Shown: one piece after another, positions 14,801 through 29,800 of the stretch
Position numbering within the stretch: position 1 is the stretch's first letter
Layout: every line of letters begins with the position of its first letter
DNA from: Chitinophaga varians
GTDB taxonomy: Bacteria > Bacteroidota > Bacteroidia > Chitinophagales > Chitinophagaceae
Length of the DNA stretch: 64,000 nt
Reading direction: 5' to 3'
NCBI RefSeq assembly: GCF_012641275.1
Contig: NZ_JABAIA010000003.1
Location: 930,001 to 994,000 of the forward strand
Translations under genes and position numbers: made by a program
Notes under the pieces: model-generated
Told to the model about the DNA's origin: nothing
The model's input: the letters and a program-made list of their open reading frames with translations, nothing else
The model's database searches: none

Positions 14801-17800
14801 ATCTGCAGTTGGCGCCGGTGGGGGTAGCAGGAGAGTTGTATATAGGGGGAGACGGTGTTTCACTGGGATATATCAATAATAGCAAAGAAACGAGGAAACG
14901 GTTCGTATCATTGAAAGACATGGCCGGTCTTTGGTACCGCACCGGCGATCAGGTGAGATGGCTGCCAGACGGTAATATCGAATACCTGAACAGGGTGGAC
15001 GACCAGGTGAAGGTGCGCGGTTTCCGCATAGAACCAGAAGAGATAGCCTATGTGCTGCGGCAGTACCCACAGATATGGGAGGCAGCAGTACTCGTTAAAG
15101 CGGATGATAAAGGACATAAACGGCTGGTGGCCTACGTGGTGCCTGCCGGCGATTTTAACCGGGAAGCGGTGACCGCCTTCTTAAAGGAAAGGCTTCCTGA
15201 ATACATGGTACCGGCGTTGCTGGTGGAACTGGCGGCCTTACCGTTGACCATCAACGGTAAACTGGATAAACAGGCGCTTCCGGACCCCGATGCAGGCGCA
15301 TTGCACCGGCAGGCCTATGTGGCCCCGGTTAATGATACGGAACAGCAACTGGCGGGCATATGGGAAGAATTGCTGAATGTAAAACAGGTTGGCCGGAATG
15401 ATAATTTCTTTGAATTAGGCGGTGATTCCATCATCTCCATTCAGGTGGTGAGCCGCGCCAAACGCTATGGCTATGCCTTACAGCCCAAAGACCTGTTCAC
15501 CTTCCAGACGATAGCCGGGCTTTCTTCCCGTCTGCTGTCTCAAAAGGAGAATGTTGTCTCAGGGGAGCAGGGCTTGCTGACAGGCAGCAGTGGCTTATTA
15601 CCCATCCAGCAATGGTATTTTGAATTATCGGATACTGCCGAATCGCATTTTAATCACCAGGTTTTGCTGGGAATAGATAAGCAGGTAGATATTGCTGATG
15701 TATCCTCAGCCATCAGGCAACTGGTGAGTTATCACGATGCGCTGCGTTTTACGTATGCCCGTAGCGGTGATAGCTGGGAGCAAACCTATGGTGCTTATGA
15801 AGGTGAGCTGGAAGTTGTCGATCTGCAATCCGTAGGACAGGACGAGCTGTCTGAAAAGATAGCGGCGTATGGCGACCAGTACCAGCGCAGCCTTGACATT
15901 GAACAGGGAATACTGGTTCGTGCGGTATTGTTTTTAACACCTGGCATTGAAGCACGTAACCGGTTGTTGATCGTTATTCACCACCTGGCGGTGGACGGGG
16001 TGTCCTGGCGCATCCTGCTGGAAGACCTGGAGCTGTTGCTGAAACGGGATGTGTCTGCGGTACAGGCCCGTAAAGGCAGCTCTTACCGCGAATGGCACCA
16101 GGCATTGACAGCTTATGGCCGCCGCCGCCGGCTGTTGGACCAGCAACCTTATTGGGAAGGTGTAGTGCAAAATGTTACTCCTTTGCGTGTTGATCATGCT
16201 TATAAAGGAACGGTAACGGCATCGGAAATAGGTAATTACACCATCCGGTTGGATGCCGGCCAGACACAACGTTTGTTACAGGAAGTGTCCCATGCGTACC
16301 ATACAGAAATCAATGATGTTTTATTAACAGCACTGGGACTGACGTTGTCAGCATGGAATAATACCGGTCGTATCGTTATCGGCCTGGAAGGACATGGCCG
16401 GGAAGATATTGTTCCCGGTATGGATATCAGTCGTACCGTAGGATGGTTTACCAGCCTGTATCCTGTTTTACTGGAGCTGGAAGGTGACCGGCAGGACGGT
16501 GCTTTATTAAAAGCAATAAAGGAACAGCTGCGCCGGGTGCCGGACAAGGGACTTGGCTATGGTGTATTGAAATATATCAATAAGGCGGCGGCCTTGCAGG
16601 GAGAAGACCCCTGGGATGTTACGTTCAACTACCTTGGTCAGTCGGATAATGTTGTTAACCGGGAAGGTTATATCAATATCACCACAGAACCATCCGGAGA
16701 TCCGGTGGCAGCAGACTTCGCAGTAAAGGAAAAATTAGCGGTCAGCGGTATGGTGCAGGGTGGAGAACTGGTGTTTCAGTGGAAATACAGCAGCAAACAT
16801 TACGACGCAGCAAGTGTGGAACATCTGGCAGAAACATTTATTCAGCGTCTTACCTCGCTGATAGCCCATTGCGCATCGCAGGAAACGACGGTCTTTACAC
16901 CTTCAGATTATGGCCTGGGCAGGGAAATCAGCAACGAAGAGCTGGATGCCTTCCTGGACGCTTCTTACCGGGGAGCGCCAAGACGCGGTCAGGTAGCGGG
17001 CATGTACCGGTTAAGCGGTTTGCAGGAAGGTATGTTGTTCCATGGCCTGTATGATGAGCAGGTAGGAACTTATATAGAACAGTTTGTGTGTGAGCTGTTG
17101 CATCTGAAGGAAGATAGCTTTAGAGAGAGCTGGAATTATTTGCTACAGCGTTATAGCATTTTGCGCACAGGTTTTTATTATGATGACTTTGATATTCCGG
17201 TACAGTGCGTATACAAAGACGCCGTGTTGCCTGTAACGGTGCTGGATTACCGTGGAATGAATGAAGCGGCCCAGGCAGCAGCATTCCTGGAGTATAAAAC
17301 AGCTGATCTGCGGCAGGGGTTTGACTTTAAGGAAGCGCCGCTGATGCGCATTACGCTGGTGCGTTTGGAGGAAAATAAATACCGGATGCTGTGGACATCA
17401 CACCATATTTTATTTGACGGATGGTCTTTACAGGTACTCGTAGGGGAATTACTCAACACCTATGAAGCACTGGTAACCGGAAAACAAGTGGCAGCAGGCA
17501 CCGAAGATCGATATGAAGATTATATTCGTTACCTGGACCGGCAGGACAAAGAGAATATATCCCAGTATTGGAAAAATTACCTGGCAGGTATAGAAGAAGG
17601 TACGCTCCTGCCGTTTATCAATGCCACTGCATCAAGAACAAAAGGGGTAGGGGTATACAAAGGAAAGAACATACTACTCGATAGCTTCGTTACCGCCCAA
17701 CTGGCAGATTACGTGCAGCGTCACCATGTTACCGCCAGCACACTGGTACAAGGCGTATGGGCGTACCTGTTATACCGTTATACCGGTCATCAGGATGTTG

Positions 17801-20800
17801 CCTATGGTGTTACCGTCTCCGGCCGGCCGGAGGACCTGCCGGGCATAGAGCAACGGGTAGGGTTGTATATCAATACACTGCCATTGCATGCAAAAGTAAC
17901 GGGAAACAAAACGGTGGTGCAATGGTTGCAGGACCTGCAAACAGATCAGATACAGAGCCGGGAATATCAATATACCGGGCTGAATGAAATCCAGCAGTGG
18001 GCTGGCGTGCCAGGTGATTTATTCGACAGCTCCATTACTTTCCAGAATTATCCGCTTAACGAAGTGATAGATTCCAGGGAATGGAAATTGGAAATCACCG
18101 ATGTGGAGACGCATCCGCATACCAACTACCCGCTGACCATCATTGTCCATATTACGACAGTCACCAATCTGTTGTTCAGTTATAATAGTGAGCTGCTGGA
18201 CGAATTATATATAGAAAAAATAGCGGGCCATTTTAAGACGGTCCTGCACCAGATTATTGACCGGGATACCCTGACCCTGGCAGATCTTGAGATATTGACA
18301 CCGGCTGAACAGGCAGGGTTGCTGTCCGGTGGAAATAAAATGGCGGTGGAATACCCGCGTCATAACACAATTGTAGACCTGTTTGAGACACAGGTGTCTT
18401 CGAAATCAACGTCGGTCGCTGTCGTTTACGAAGAAAATACATTGACCTACGGGATGCTTGAAGAACGGGCCAATCAGCTGGCGGCTTATTTACGCAGCAA
18501 AAGCATACGCAGAGGGTCATTGGTGGCCTTGTGCATGGAGCGCTCCACTGGTATGATAGTGGCGATAATGGGAATATTAAAAGCCGGCGGGGCCTATGTG
18601 CCGGTAGATCCGGATTTCCCGCAGGAACGGATCAATTATATACTCGAAGATACCGGCGCACATATCATAATAACAGACAACAGCTGTGCCGCCAGGTTCC
18701 GTCATATAACGGCAACGCCTGTACTGGAACTGGATGAAGCATGCACCGCCCTTGCAACGTATCCGGCTATTGCCCCGGAAGAGAAACCTGCGGGCAGTGA
18801 CCTCGTGTACGTGATCTATACGTCAGGCAGTACCGGGAAGCCGAAAGGGGTAATGGTGACGCATCAGAACCTGATGGATTATGTGTTTGGCATAAAAGCC
18901 GCTTTGCCGATTGATGATTGCGGCTCGTTTGGATTGCTTTCCAGCATTGCTACAGACTTGGGCAACACCGTTTTGTTCGGTGCACTGTCTACAGGAGGGG
19001 CGCTGCACGTGTTCTCGAAAGCCGCGATTAATGATACAGACATACTTTTCGGATATCTGGACAAGCATCCGGTAGACTGTATCAAAATAGTGCCTTCACA
19101 CTGGAAGGGATTGTCTGCTCCGGACCGGTTATTACTTCCCCGGAAACTGCTGGTCTTTGGTGGAGAGGCGCTGGAAACGGCCGTAACGGACAGTATCTTT
19201 AACTCGGGCACTACCTGTGAGGTAGCGAACCACTACGGTCCTACGGAAACGACTATAGGAAAACTGCTGCACCGCGTAAACCGTGAGGGAGCCTATCATA
19301 CCGGTATCCCTATAGGAAAACCGTTTTCCAATACCGTTGTTTACGTGGTAAGCCCTGATAACCGGCTTTGCCCGGTTGGTGTGCCCGGTGAACTGTATAT
19401 CGGGGGAGAAGGAGTAGCGGCAGGCTACCTAAACAATGCAGAACTGACTGCAGGACGGTTTATTGATAATCCCTTCGCGGAGGGCGCCGGCACAAAACTA
19501 TATCGCACCGGCGACCTGGTGAAGTATCTGCCTGATGGTAATATCGTCTTCCTGGGAAGAGTAGACGACCAGGTGAAAATCAGAGGTTACAGGATAGAAC
19601 CCGGAGAGATAGACCGTGTGCTGAATGGATGTGAGCTGGTGCGGCAGGGCGTTGTGGTGGTCAGAACGGAAAGTAACGGGCATAAGCGGTTGATAGGATA
19701 TGTGATACCGGAAGGTGATTTTGACCGGGCAGGCATACAGGCCTATCTGGAAGCACAACTGCCGGAATATATGGTCCCCGCCGTACTGGTAGCGCTGACA
19801 CAGTTCCCGCTGCTGGCAAACGGAAAAATTGATAAAAAGTCATTGCCGGAACCGGGCCGGGAAAACCAGGAACAACATGCCCTGGTTGCACCCCGGAATA
19901 CCCTGGAAGAAGTACTGGTAAGTATCTGGGAAGAAGTACTGGACGTGCCGGCGGTAAGCATACATGATAACTTTTTTGAACTGGGCGGAGACTCCATTAT
20001 TACCATACAGATCGTCAGCCGGGTGAGACGCAAGGGGTATGAATTACAGGTAGGCGATCTTTTCGATTACCAGACAATTGCCACCCTGTCGGCTGTTATG
20101 TCTTTGCGGGCGGGAGCTTCGTCTGCCTCACAGGACCAGGGCATGCTCGCAGGCAACAGCGGATTGCTGCCGGTACAGCAATGGTATTTTGAAAAGGCAG
20201 ACACGACTGCTTCACATTTTAACCAGAGCTTCTTACTGGAAATAGATAAGGGTGTCAGCAGCTCGGTATTGTCTGCGGCCATTACGCAACTGATGCATTA
20301 CCACGATAGCCTGCGTTTCGTATACAGTGACGGAGCGGCAGGCCCTGAACAGACATATGGTATTTATGAAGGCGCACTGGCCATCGTGGACCTGCAGGCG
20401 GCAACACCGGATGAATTGCCGGAATCGCTGACCGCCTATAGCGATGTTTATCAGCGCAGCCTTAATATAGCAGAGGGCGTCCTGTTCCGGGCGGTGTTGT
20501 TCCAGACACCCGCGGCAGCCACACATAACAGGCTGTTGCTGGTAATCCACCACCTGGCAGTGGATGGTGTTTCCTGGCGCATTTTGCTGGCCGACCTTGA
20601 ACAATTGCTGGATGATCTGCAGCAAGGCAGGCCGGTATCGCTGGGAAGGAAAGGGACATCCTACCGGGAATGGTACCAGGCATTGGAAGCGTATGGTACC
20701 AGTAACCGGCTGCAAAGCCAGCAACATCACTGGGAACGGATGGCACAGCAGTATCAGCCTCTCCCGGTTGATAAAACATATGAGGGACTACTGCATATAA

Positions 20801-23800
20801 AGGATATGACTACCTGTGAAACCAGGCTATCTGCCGTGCATACACGAAAATTGTTGCAGGAAGTACCCGCCGTCTATCATACGGAAATCAACGATGTTTT
20901 GCTATGTGCACTGGCCCAAACCCTGACGTCGTGGACAAATAACAACCAGGTATTGATAGGGCTGGAAGGCCATGGCCGTGAATATATTGCGGAAGGTATT
21001 GATATCAGCAGCACAGTTGGCTGGTTTACCATCCATTACCCGGTATTGCTGGATATAAACACTCAGGATACCGGCATGCAGCTGCGTGAAATAAAAGAAC
21101 AGCTGCGGCAGGTGCCCGACAAGGGAATCGGTTACGGGGTCTCTAAATATATTAATAAAACGCCTGCACTACAGGGTAACGACCCATGGGACATTACGTT
21201 TAACTACCTGGGGCAACTCGACACTATCGGTCAGAAGGGTAAATGGATCAACCTTACGGACGAAGATACGGGCGCTAATGCCGGCGATGATTATGTAGTA
21301 CGGCGGAACATAGCGGTGAATGGAATGGTGGCCGGCGGAGAACTGGTGGTGTCCTGGAGCTACAGCACGCTGCATTATAACAACGAGACTATCGAAATGC
21401 TCGCCGCTCAATACCAACGGGACCTCGAATCACTGATTACATACATCGTGGAGCAATCGGCTGCAGGTCCGGTACATACGCCGTCTGACTATGGTCTCTC
21501 CGGGCTGGTAAGTAATGCGGAGCTGGACGCGTTTCTCAATAGATGGACATCAAACGGAAAAGAGCACCACCCGGATGCGATATACCGGTTGAGCGGATTA
21601 CAGGAAGGCATGCTGTTCCATAGTTTGTATGAAGATGAAGTGAACACCTATACAGAACAGCTGGTGATAGAAGTCAAAGAAGTCAATACCGATGCATTGA
21701 TTCAGAGCTGGCAATACTTGTTGCAGGAACACAGCATATTCAGAAGTGGATTTTATTATGATGTGTTCCGTGTGCCGGTGCAATGCGTGCATCATATGGT
21801 GGAGATACCGGTACGACAACTGGATTGTCGTCATCTGAGTGCCTCAGCGCAGGAAGAGGAATGCCGTGCATTTGAAATAGCAGAACGCGACCGCGGTTTT
21901 GATTTTAATACGCCGCCGCTGATGCGCATAGGGCTGGTGCGTCTGTCTGATGAGCGTTACCGCCTGGTGTGGACTTATCATCACCTGCTGGTGGATGGTT
22001 GGTCATTGCCTGTAATACTGGAGAGATTAATTAATAATTATGAACAACTGTTGACTGGTAAGACGCCGGTGACGGTGGCAGAAGACCGTTACGAAGATTA
22101 TATCCGTTACCTGGAACGTGCGGATAAACCGGCGGCAGTTGCCTATTGGAAGCAGTATCTGTCTGATATTACCGCCGGTACTTTATTGCCGTTTATTGAC
22201 AGCGGGGCGGAAAGAACAAGCGGGGCCGGCGTTTTCAAAAGCCGCATACTGACGCTGGACCATAATAAGACAAAGAGCATCTTATCTTATGTACAGCAAC
22301 AGCATATTACCATTAACACCCTGATGCAGGGCGTGTGGAGTTACCAGTTGCACCGCTATACCGGTAATGCATATATTGCCTTTGGCGTAACGGTCGCCGG
22401 CCGGCCGGATGATCTGCCGGGCGTGGAACGCAGGGTAGGGATGTATATTAATACGCTGCCCTTGCGTACAGGCGTGAAAAGAGAACAGCGTGTGACCGAA
22501 TGGCTGCAGCAACTGCAGCTGGAACAGGTGCAAAGCCGCAAATATCAGCATGTGCCGCTGAAAGAGAGCGTGCGGGGCGCCGCTGTTGAGGGCGAACTGT
22601 TTGACACGTTACTGGTATTTGAAAATTACCCGGTAAACAAAACGTTACTGTCCCACTCCTGGATAGTGGATATTGTACAGGGCGAAGGGCAGAGCCATAC
22701 CAACTACCCGTTGACGATCATTATTGTTTCGGGAGAAGAAACAAACATCGAGTTCCAGTATAATGCTGATCTGTTGACCGAAGACTATATTCTCCAGATA
22801 CAGCACCAGTTTGTACAGGTGCTGGACCAGATCATTGACCACCCTTCGGGCATGCTGGAAGATATTACACTACTGACAGGCGAACAACAACATCAACTGC
22901 TGGAAACCTTTAATGGTACGGCTGTTACTTATCCTGCGGATAAAACAGTGACAACCCTGTTCAGGGAACAGGTGCAATTATCTCCTGATAAGGTGGCCAT
23001 CACTTTTGGTGACCGGCAGCTTACTTATCGCGAACTGGACGAACGTTCCAGCCAGGTAGCAGGGTACCTGGCCGCCAATGGCTGTGCGACCGGCCGTAAT
23101 ATCGCGCTGTTGGCCTACCGTAGCCCTGAAATGCTGATAGGCATGTGGGGTATCCTTAAAAGTGGCAATGCCTATGTACCGCTTCATATAACGTATCCTC
23201 CGGCACGGCTGCAACTGATGGTGGCAGATGCGGACATATCTTACGTACTGTACACGGACAGTTCGTTGTATGCCGCATCGGGCCTGGATGCACATCTTAC
23301 AGGGCTGGACATAGCAGCCGCCGAAGATTGTCCGGCGCTCCCTGTTGAGACACAGGCCACGGCAGACGACCGTGTATACGTCATGTATACTTCCGGTACT
23401 ACCGGCAAACCTAAAGGTACAGCTGTCTGCCACAGGAATATTGTGAAGCTGGTATATGACCCGGGCGATATTGCCATTGTGCCTGAAGACCGGGTATTGC
23501 AATGGTCTAATTACGCGTTTGATGGTTCTACCTACGATATATACGGCGCTTTACTGCGCGGCGCTACGCTTTGCCTGATAGATGAAGATGCCGCTTCAGA
23601 TGTATTTGCGCTTTCGGACATTATTGCCCGGCAGCAGATAACGTTCAGTTTCCTGACAAGCGCACTTTTTAACAACTTCGTAGATAGTTGTATCGATGGA
23701 TTAAAGCCGTTCAGAAAGCTGATGGTTGGCGGAGAAAAACTGTCGCCGTGGCATATCGGGAAAGCTTTCGCTTTGCTCGGCCCGAACAGGTTAATTAACG

Positions 23801-26800
23801 GGTATGGCCCTACGGAAACAACGGTATATGCTGTTTGTCATCCTATCAACAGGGTAACGAAAGGAATGCCGGTGCCCATTGGCCGTCCGCTGGCAAATAC
23901 CAAAGCGCTGGTACTGGATGAACATCTACAGCTGGCGCCGATAGGGGTGGCAGGAGAGCTATATATCGGCGGCGACGGTGTTTCACTGGGGTATATCAAT
24001 AACAGCGAAGAGACTGGGAAACGGTTCGTATCATTGAAAGACATTGCCGGCCGTTGGTACCGCACCGGCGACCAGGTGAGATGGCTGCCGGACGGTAATA
24101 TCGAATACCTTGACAGGGCGGACGACCAGGTGAAGGTGCGCGGCTTCCGCATAGAACCCGAAGAGATAGCCTATGTGCTGCGGCAGTACCCACAGATACA
24201 GGAAGCGGTAGTTCTTGTTAAAACAGACGATAAAGGACATAAACGGTTGGTGGCCTATGTGGTGCCTGCCGGCGATTTTAACCGGGAAGCGGTGACCACC
24301 TTCTTAAAGGAAAGGCTTCCTGAATACATGGTGCCGGCGTTGCTGGTGGAACTGGCGGCCTTACCGTTGACCATCAACGGTAAACTGGATAAACAGGCGC
24401 TTCCGGACCCTGATGCAGGCGCATTGCACCGGCAGGCCTATGTGGCCCCGGTTAATGATACGGAACAGCAACTGGCGGGCATATGGGAAGAATTACTGAA
24501 TGTAAAACAGGTTGGCCGGAATGATAATTTCTTTGAATTAGGCGGTGATTCCATCATCTCCATTCAGGTGGTGAGCCGCGCCAAACGCTATGGCTATGCC
24601 TTACAGCCCAAAGACCTGTTCACCTTCCAGACGATAGCCGGGCTTTCTTCCCGCCTGTTGTCTCAAAAGGAGAATGTTGTCTCAGGGGAACAGGGCTTGC
24701 TCACAGGCAGCAGTGGCTTATTACCCATCCAGCAATGGTATTTTGAATTATCGGGTACTGCTGAATCTCATTTTAATCACCACGTTTTATTGGGAATAGA
24801 TAAACAGGTAGATACTGTTGATGTATCCTCAGCCATCAGACAACTGGTGAGTTGTCACGATGCGCTGCGTTTTACGTATGCCCGTAGTGGTGATAGCTGG
24901 GAGCAAACCTATGGTGCTTATGAGGGTGAGCTGGAAGTCGTCGATCTGCAATCCGTAGGGCAGGACGAGCTGTCTGAAAAGATAATGACGTATGGCGACC
25001 GGTACCAGCGCAGCCTTGACATTGAACAGGGAATACTGGTTCGTACGGTATTGTTTTTAACACCTGGCAGTGAAGCGCGCAACCGGTTGTTGATCGTTAT
25101 TCACCACCTGGCGGTGGACGGGGTGTCCTGGCGCATCCTGCTGGAAGACCTGGAACTGTTGCTGAAACGGGATGTGTCTTCGATACAGGCCCACAAAGGC
25201 AGCTCTTACCGCGAATGGCACCAGGCATTGACAGCTTATGGCCGGCGCCACCGGCTGTTGGACCAGCAGTCTTATTGGGAAGACATGGTGCGGCATCATG
25301 CTCCTTTGCGTGTTGATCATGCTTATGCCGGAAGGGTAACGTTGACGGACATAGGTAATGTTGAAGTCCGTCTGGACACCACTCAGACGCAACGTTTATT
25401 GCAGCAGGTGTCCCATGCATACCGTACGGAAATCAATGATGTTTTATTAACAGCCCTGGGGCTTACGCTATCTGCATGGAATGGGACCGGTAGTGTTATT
25501 GTCGGTATGGAAGGACATGGCCGGGAAGATATTGCTTCCGGTATGGATATCAGTCGTACCGTAGGATGGTTTACCAGCCTGTATCCTGTTTTGCTGGAAA
25601 CGGAAGAGGGTAAGCAGGCCGGCGATTTACTGAAAGCGGTGAAAGAGCAGTTACGTCAGGTGCCGGACAAAGGCATCGGCTACGGTGTATTGAAATACCT
25701 CAATAAGGCAACTGCTTTGCAGGGAGAAGATCCCTGGGATGTTACGTTCAACTATCTGGGGCAGTCAGATAACCTCGTTAACCGCGACGGCTATATCAAT
25801 TTCACCACAGAACCATCCGGAGACCCGGTGGCGGCAGACTTTGCAGTGAGAGAAAAATTGTCTGTCAGTGGTATGGTGCAGGGCGGAGAGTTGGTGTTCC
25901 AGTGGAGGTACAGCAGTAAACATTACGAAGCGGCCAGTGTAGGACAACTGGCAGAGACATTTATTGGGCATCTTACCTCGTTGATTGCCCATTGCGCATC
26001 GCAGGAAACGACGGTGTTTACACCTTCGGATTACGGCTTGGGCAGGGAAATCAGCAACGAAGAGCTGGACGCCTTCATGGACGCTTCTTACCGCGGAGCG
26101 CCAAGACGCGGCCAGGTAGCTGGCATGTACCGGTTGAGCGGTCTGCAGGAAGGTATGCTGTTCCATAGTTTATATGCTTCCGGGGCAGGTATGTATATGC
26201 AGCAGTTCAGCTGTGAACTGGGACAACTCAATGTGCAGGCGATGGTGGAAAGCTGGCAGCACCTGGTACGCCGGCATAGTATCCTGCGCAGCGCATTTTA
26301 TGCCAATGATTTTAGTATACCCGTGCAGGTAGTATACCGCGACGTGCAGATGCCCGTGACGATGCTGGACTGCCGTCACATGGATGAAACCGCGCAGGCC
26401 ATTACATGGCAGCAATTTGAAACAGAAGACCACGGCCGTGTATTTGATTTTAAAGAAGCACCGCTGATGCGTCTGGCCTTTATACGGTTATCGGAAGACA
26501 GGTACAGGATGATATGGACCTACCATCACCTGCTGCTGGACGGCTGGTCGATACCCGTATTGCTGGAAGAATTGTTGCAGGCTTATGAATTGTTGCTGAC
26601 TGGCGGCGCGGTGGCGGCTGATGGCGAAGACAGCTACGAAGAGTATATCCGCTTTATAGAACGCCGTGACAAAGAAGATGAAATTTCATTCTGGCAGCAA
26701 TACCTGGCAGGAATTACCAAGGCCACCTTATTACCGATCGTTAAGGCTTCAACCGAAAGAACAAAAGGTCTGGGCGATTTCCGGATCAAACCGCTGGTGC

Positions 26801-29800
26801 TGGATGCGGGTACTACCCGGCATATACTGTCCTACGCCCGGAAGGAGCGCCTTACGGTTAATACCCTGATGCAGGGCGTGTGGGCGTATCTGTTATACCG
26901 TTATACCGGTAATGATCATATAGCTTATGGTGTTACTGTGTCTGGCAGGCCGGGAGATTTGGCCGGAGTGGAAAAACGTGTGGGCATGTATATCAATACC
27001 CTGCCATTACATGTGAAGGTGGATGAACAGCAGCCTGTGGCCGGTTGGTTGCAACAGCTGCAGGATGAACAGGCGCAGATGCGCACCCACCAGCACACGT
27101 CGTTAAACGACAGCCAGCAATGGGCTGGTATATCCGGCGACCTGTTTGATACCTTCCTGGTATTTGAAAACTATCCGGTGGGTCAATTACTGTCCACCCG
27201 GGAATGGAACCTGGATATAGGCGACGTCAGTGGAAAGGACCACGCCAACTATCCCCTGGGACTGGCCATCACGATAGAAGAGGAAGTCCGTATTGTGTTT
27301 AAGTATAATGCTATTTTACTGCCGGATACTTATATCACACAATTGTGCCGCCATTTCGAACAAATATTAAGGTATATCATCAGTCATTCCGGGTGCCGGC
27401 TGATTGACATTGCCCTGATGTCTGCTGCGGAAGAGGCGCAACTACTGGAAACATTTAACGCCACCGCCGCTCCGCTGCCGGAAGAAAATACGATCATGGC
27501 TGTTTTTGAGAAACAGGTGAACCTGTATCCGGATAACCTTGCCGTGGCTTTTGATGACCGGGAAATGACCTATCGTGAACTGGACGTCCGATCCAATCAG
27601 CTTGCACATTATCTGAACAGTAAAGGTATAAAAGAGGAAATGCTGGTGGCTGTATGTATGCAACGTTCTCCGGATGTAATCGTGAGCATAATGGGCATCC
27701 TGAAAGCGGGAGCGGCATACCTGCCTATTGATCCTACTTACCCGCCGGCGAGAATTAACTATATCCTGGATGACAGTAAAGCGGCGGTATTGATTACGGC
27801 CGGGGAAATGGACCCGCAGTTGCAGTTGCCGCAGGGACTTACCGTGATCAACCTGGACGATCACCAGTCGCAAATCAGTGCTATGCCGGAATCGGCGTTT
27901 GCTGTTGACATCACATCCCGTAACCTGGCATATGTCATCTATACATCGGGCAGTACAGGTAATCCCAAAGGAGTGATGATTGAGCACAGAGGGGTGCTGA
28001 ACCTTACTGCTGACCAGATAGTACGACTGAAACTGTACCCGGGCATGAAAACGTTGCAGTTTGCCGCACTGGGCTTCGATGCTTCCTGCTATGAAATATT
28101 TAATACCTTATTGAGTGCAGGTTGCATTGTCCTGCCGCGGCAGGAAGAGCTACTGTCTGTACAGGGAATTACAACTTTGATAAGAAAGCGGGACGTAGCG
28201 GTCATTGTGGTAACGCCTTCTTATCTGCATACAATCAAGGATGAGCTGGACACGGTCACTACCATTGTGTCTGCCGGGGAGCCGATGATCAAAGAAGATA
28301 CAAGGTACCTGCAGGCGAAGGGAATAAGGGTGATTAACTGTTACGGGCCTACGGAAAACACCGTACTGACCACTTTCGCCGATGATCCGCTGAAAGAGGA
28401 TATGGTTGTCATTGGTAAGCCGGTAAACAATATAGAAGTCTATATCCGTGACGAAAACAACAGGCTTTGCCCGATAGGGGTCGCCGGGGAAATATGCATA
28501 GGAGGGACCAGCCTTGCCCGTGGATATCTCTATCGCCCGGAACTGACAGCGGAGAAATTTGTAAAGAACACTTTCAGTACAGATCCCGGAAGCCGCTTGT
28601 ATCGCACAGGCGACTTAGGGCGCTGGTTGCCTGATGGCAACATCGAGTACCTGGGCAGGATCGACGATCAGGTAAAGATCCGCGGGTTCAGGATTGAACT
28701 GGGAGAAATAGAGAAGGTACTGCAACAGCACGAACAGGTAAACAGGGCAGTAGTGGTGGTGTCAGGAAAAGAAAACAATAAACGTCTGCTGGCATATATT
28801 GTTCCGGCAGGGGTATTTGATGCATCCGCTATTACAGACTATGCGAAAGTGCATCTTCCGGAATACATGGTGCCTTCGCAGCTGATTGAAATAGCTGTTC
28901 TGCCGCTGACATCCAATGGTAAAGTAGATAAAAAGGCATTGCCTGATCCTGACCAGCCGCTTACCACCGGCGACACGGTGGCGGCGCCCCGTAATGAGGC
29001 GGAACAGAAACTGGTTGATATATGGAAGGAAATCCTGGACGTGGAACAGGTAGGCATACACGATGATTTCTTCCATTTGGGTGGTGATTCCATCATGATC
29101 ATTACCCTGGTGAGCAGGATGCGTAAAGCCTTTGGAAAAGAAGTGAAACTGGCCGATATCTATCAGGCGGCTACCATCGAAAAACTGGTGGCCCTGCTCG
29201 GAAACAATGCTGCTGCCGGTCCTGGTGACATTCACCAGGAAGTGGAAGCTGAAATTGCCGCCCTGAAGCAGGAAGTGCTGCAAAACAGGCCGGATGCCGC
29301 CCTGATAGAGGACGTATATCCAATGAGCGATATTCAGAGCGGAATGGTATATGCGTCACTGTTATATCCCGACAAAGGGATATATCATGACCAGATAGGT
29401 ATTCTCATGCCTGATAACCTTGATAAGCGTGCGTTTGAACAGGCCTGGAAGCTGATGGTGGCCAAACACAGTATCCTGAGAACAGCTTTCGATTTCAGCG
29501 TCCGGGAAGAAGGCGTACAGATTGTGTATAAAACGGTGCCGGTGAAAATTGACTATATAGATCTGTCGCAGCATGATAACAAGGCAGTGAAGGACTACAT
29601 TAATACCTACCAGGCCATCGAACGTGCCGAGCCTTTTGAAATGGGAAAACCGCTGTGGAGGGTTACGGTGTTTCATCTCCGGGGAGCTACGGGGTTGCTG
29701 TTCCAGTGTCATCATGCCATCATTGACGGATGGAGCGAGGCTTCGCTCAAAACGGAACTGAATAACCTTTACCTGCAGCTGGAAAAACAACCGGAAATAC

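Noticed and set aside
16779..17054. Plus-strand frames of 70-90 codons inside the synthetase gene
   Set aside because: They lie in other frames of a gene whose own frame carries continuous domain motifs.
13781..26163. Possible transposon or phage origin of the long repeat in the synthetase
   Set aside because: The repeat starts and ends within coding domains, keeps the frame, and has no terminal inverted repeats or transposase.
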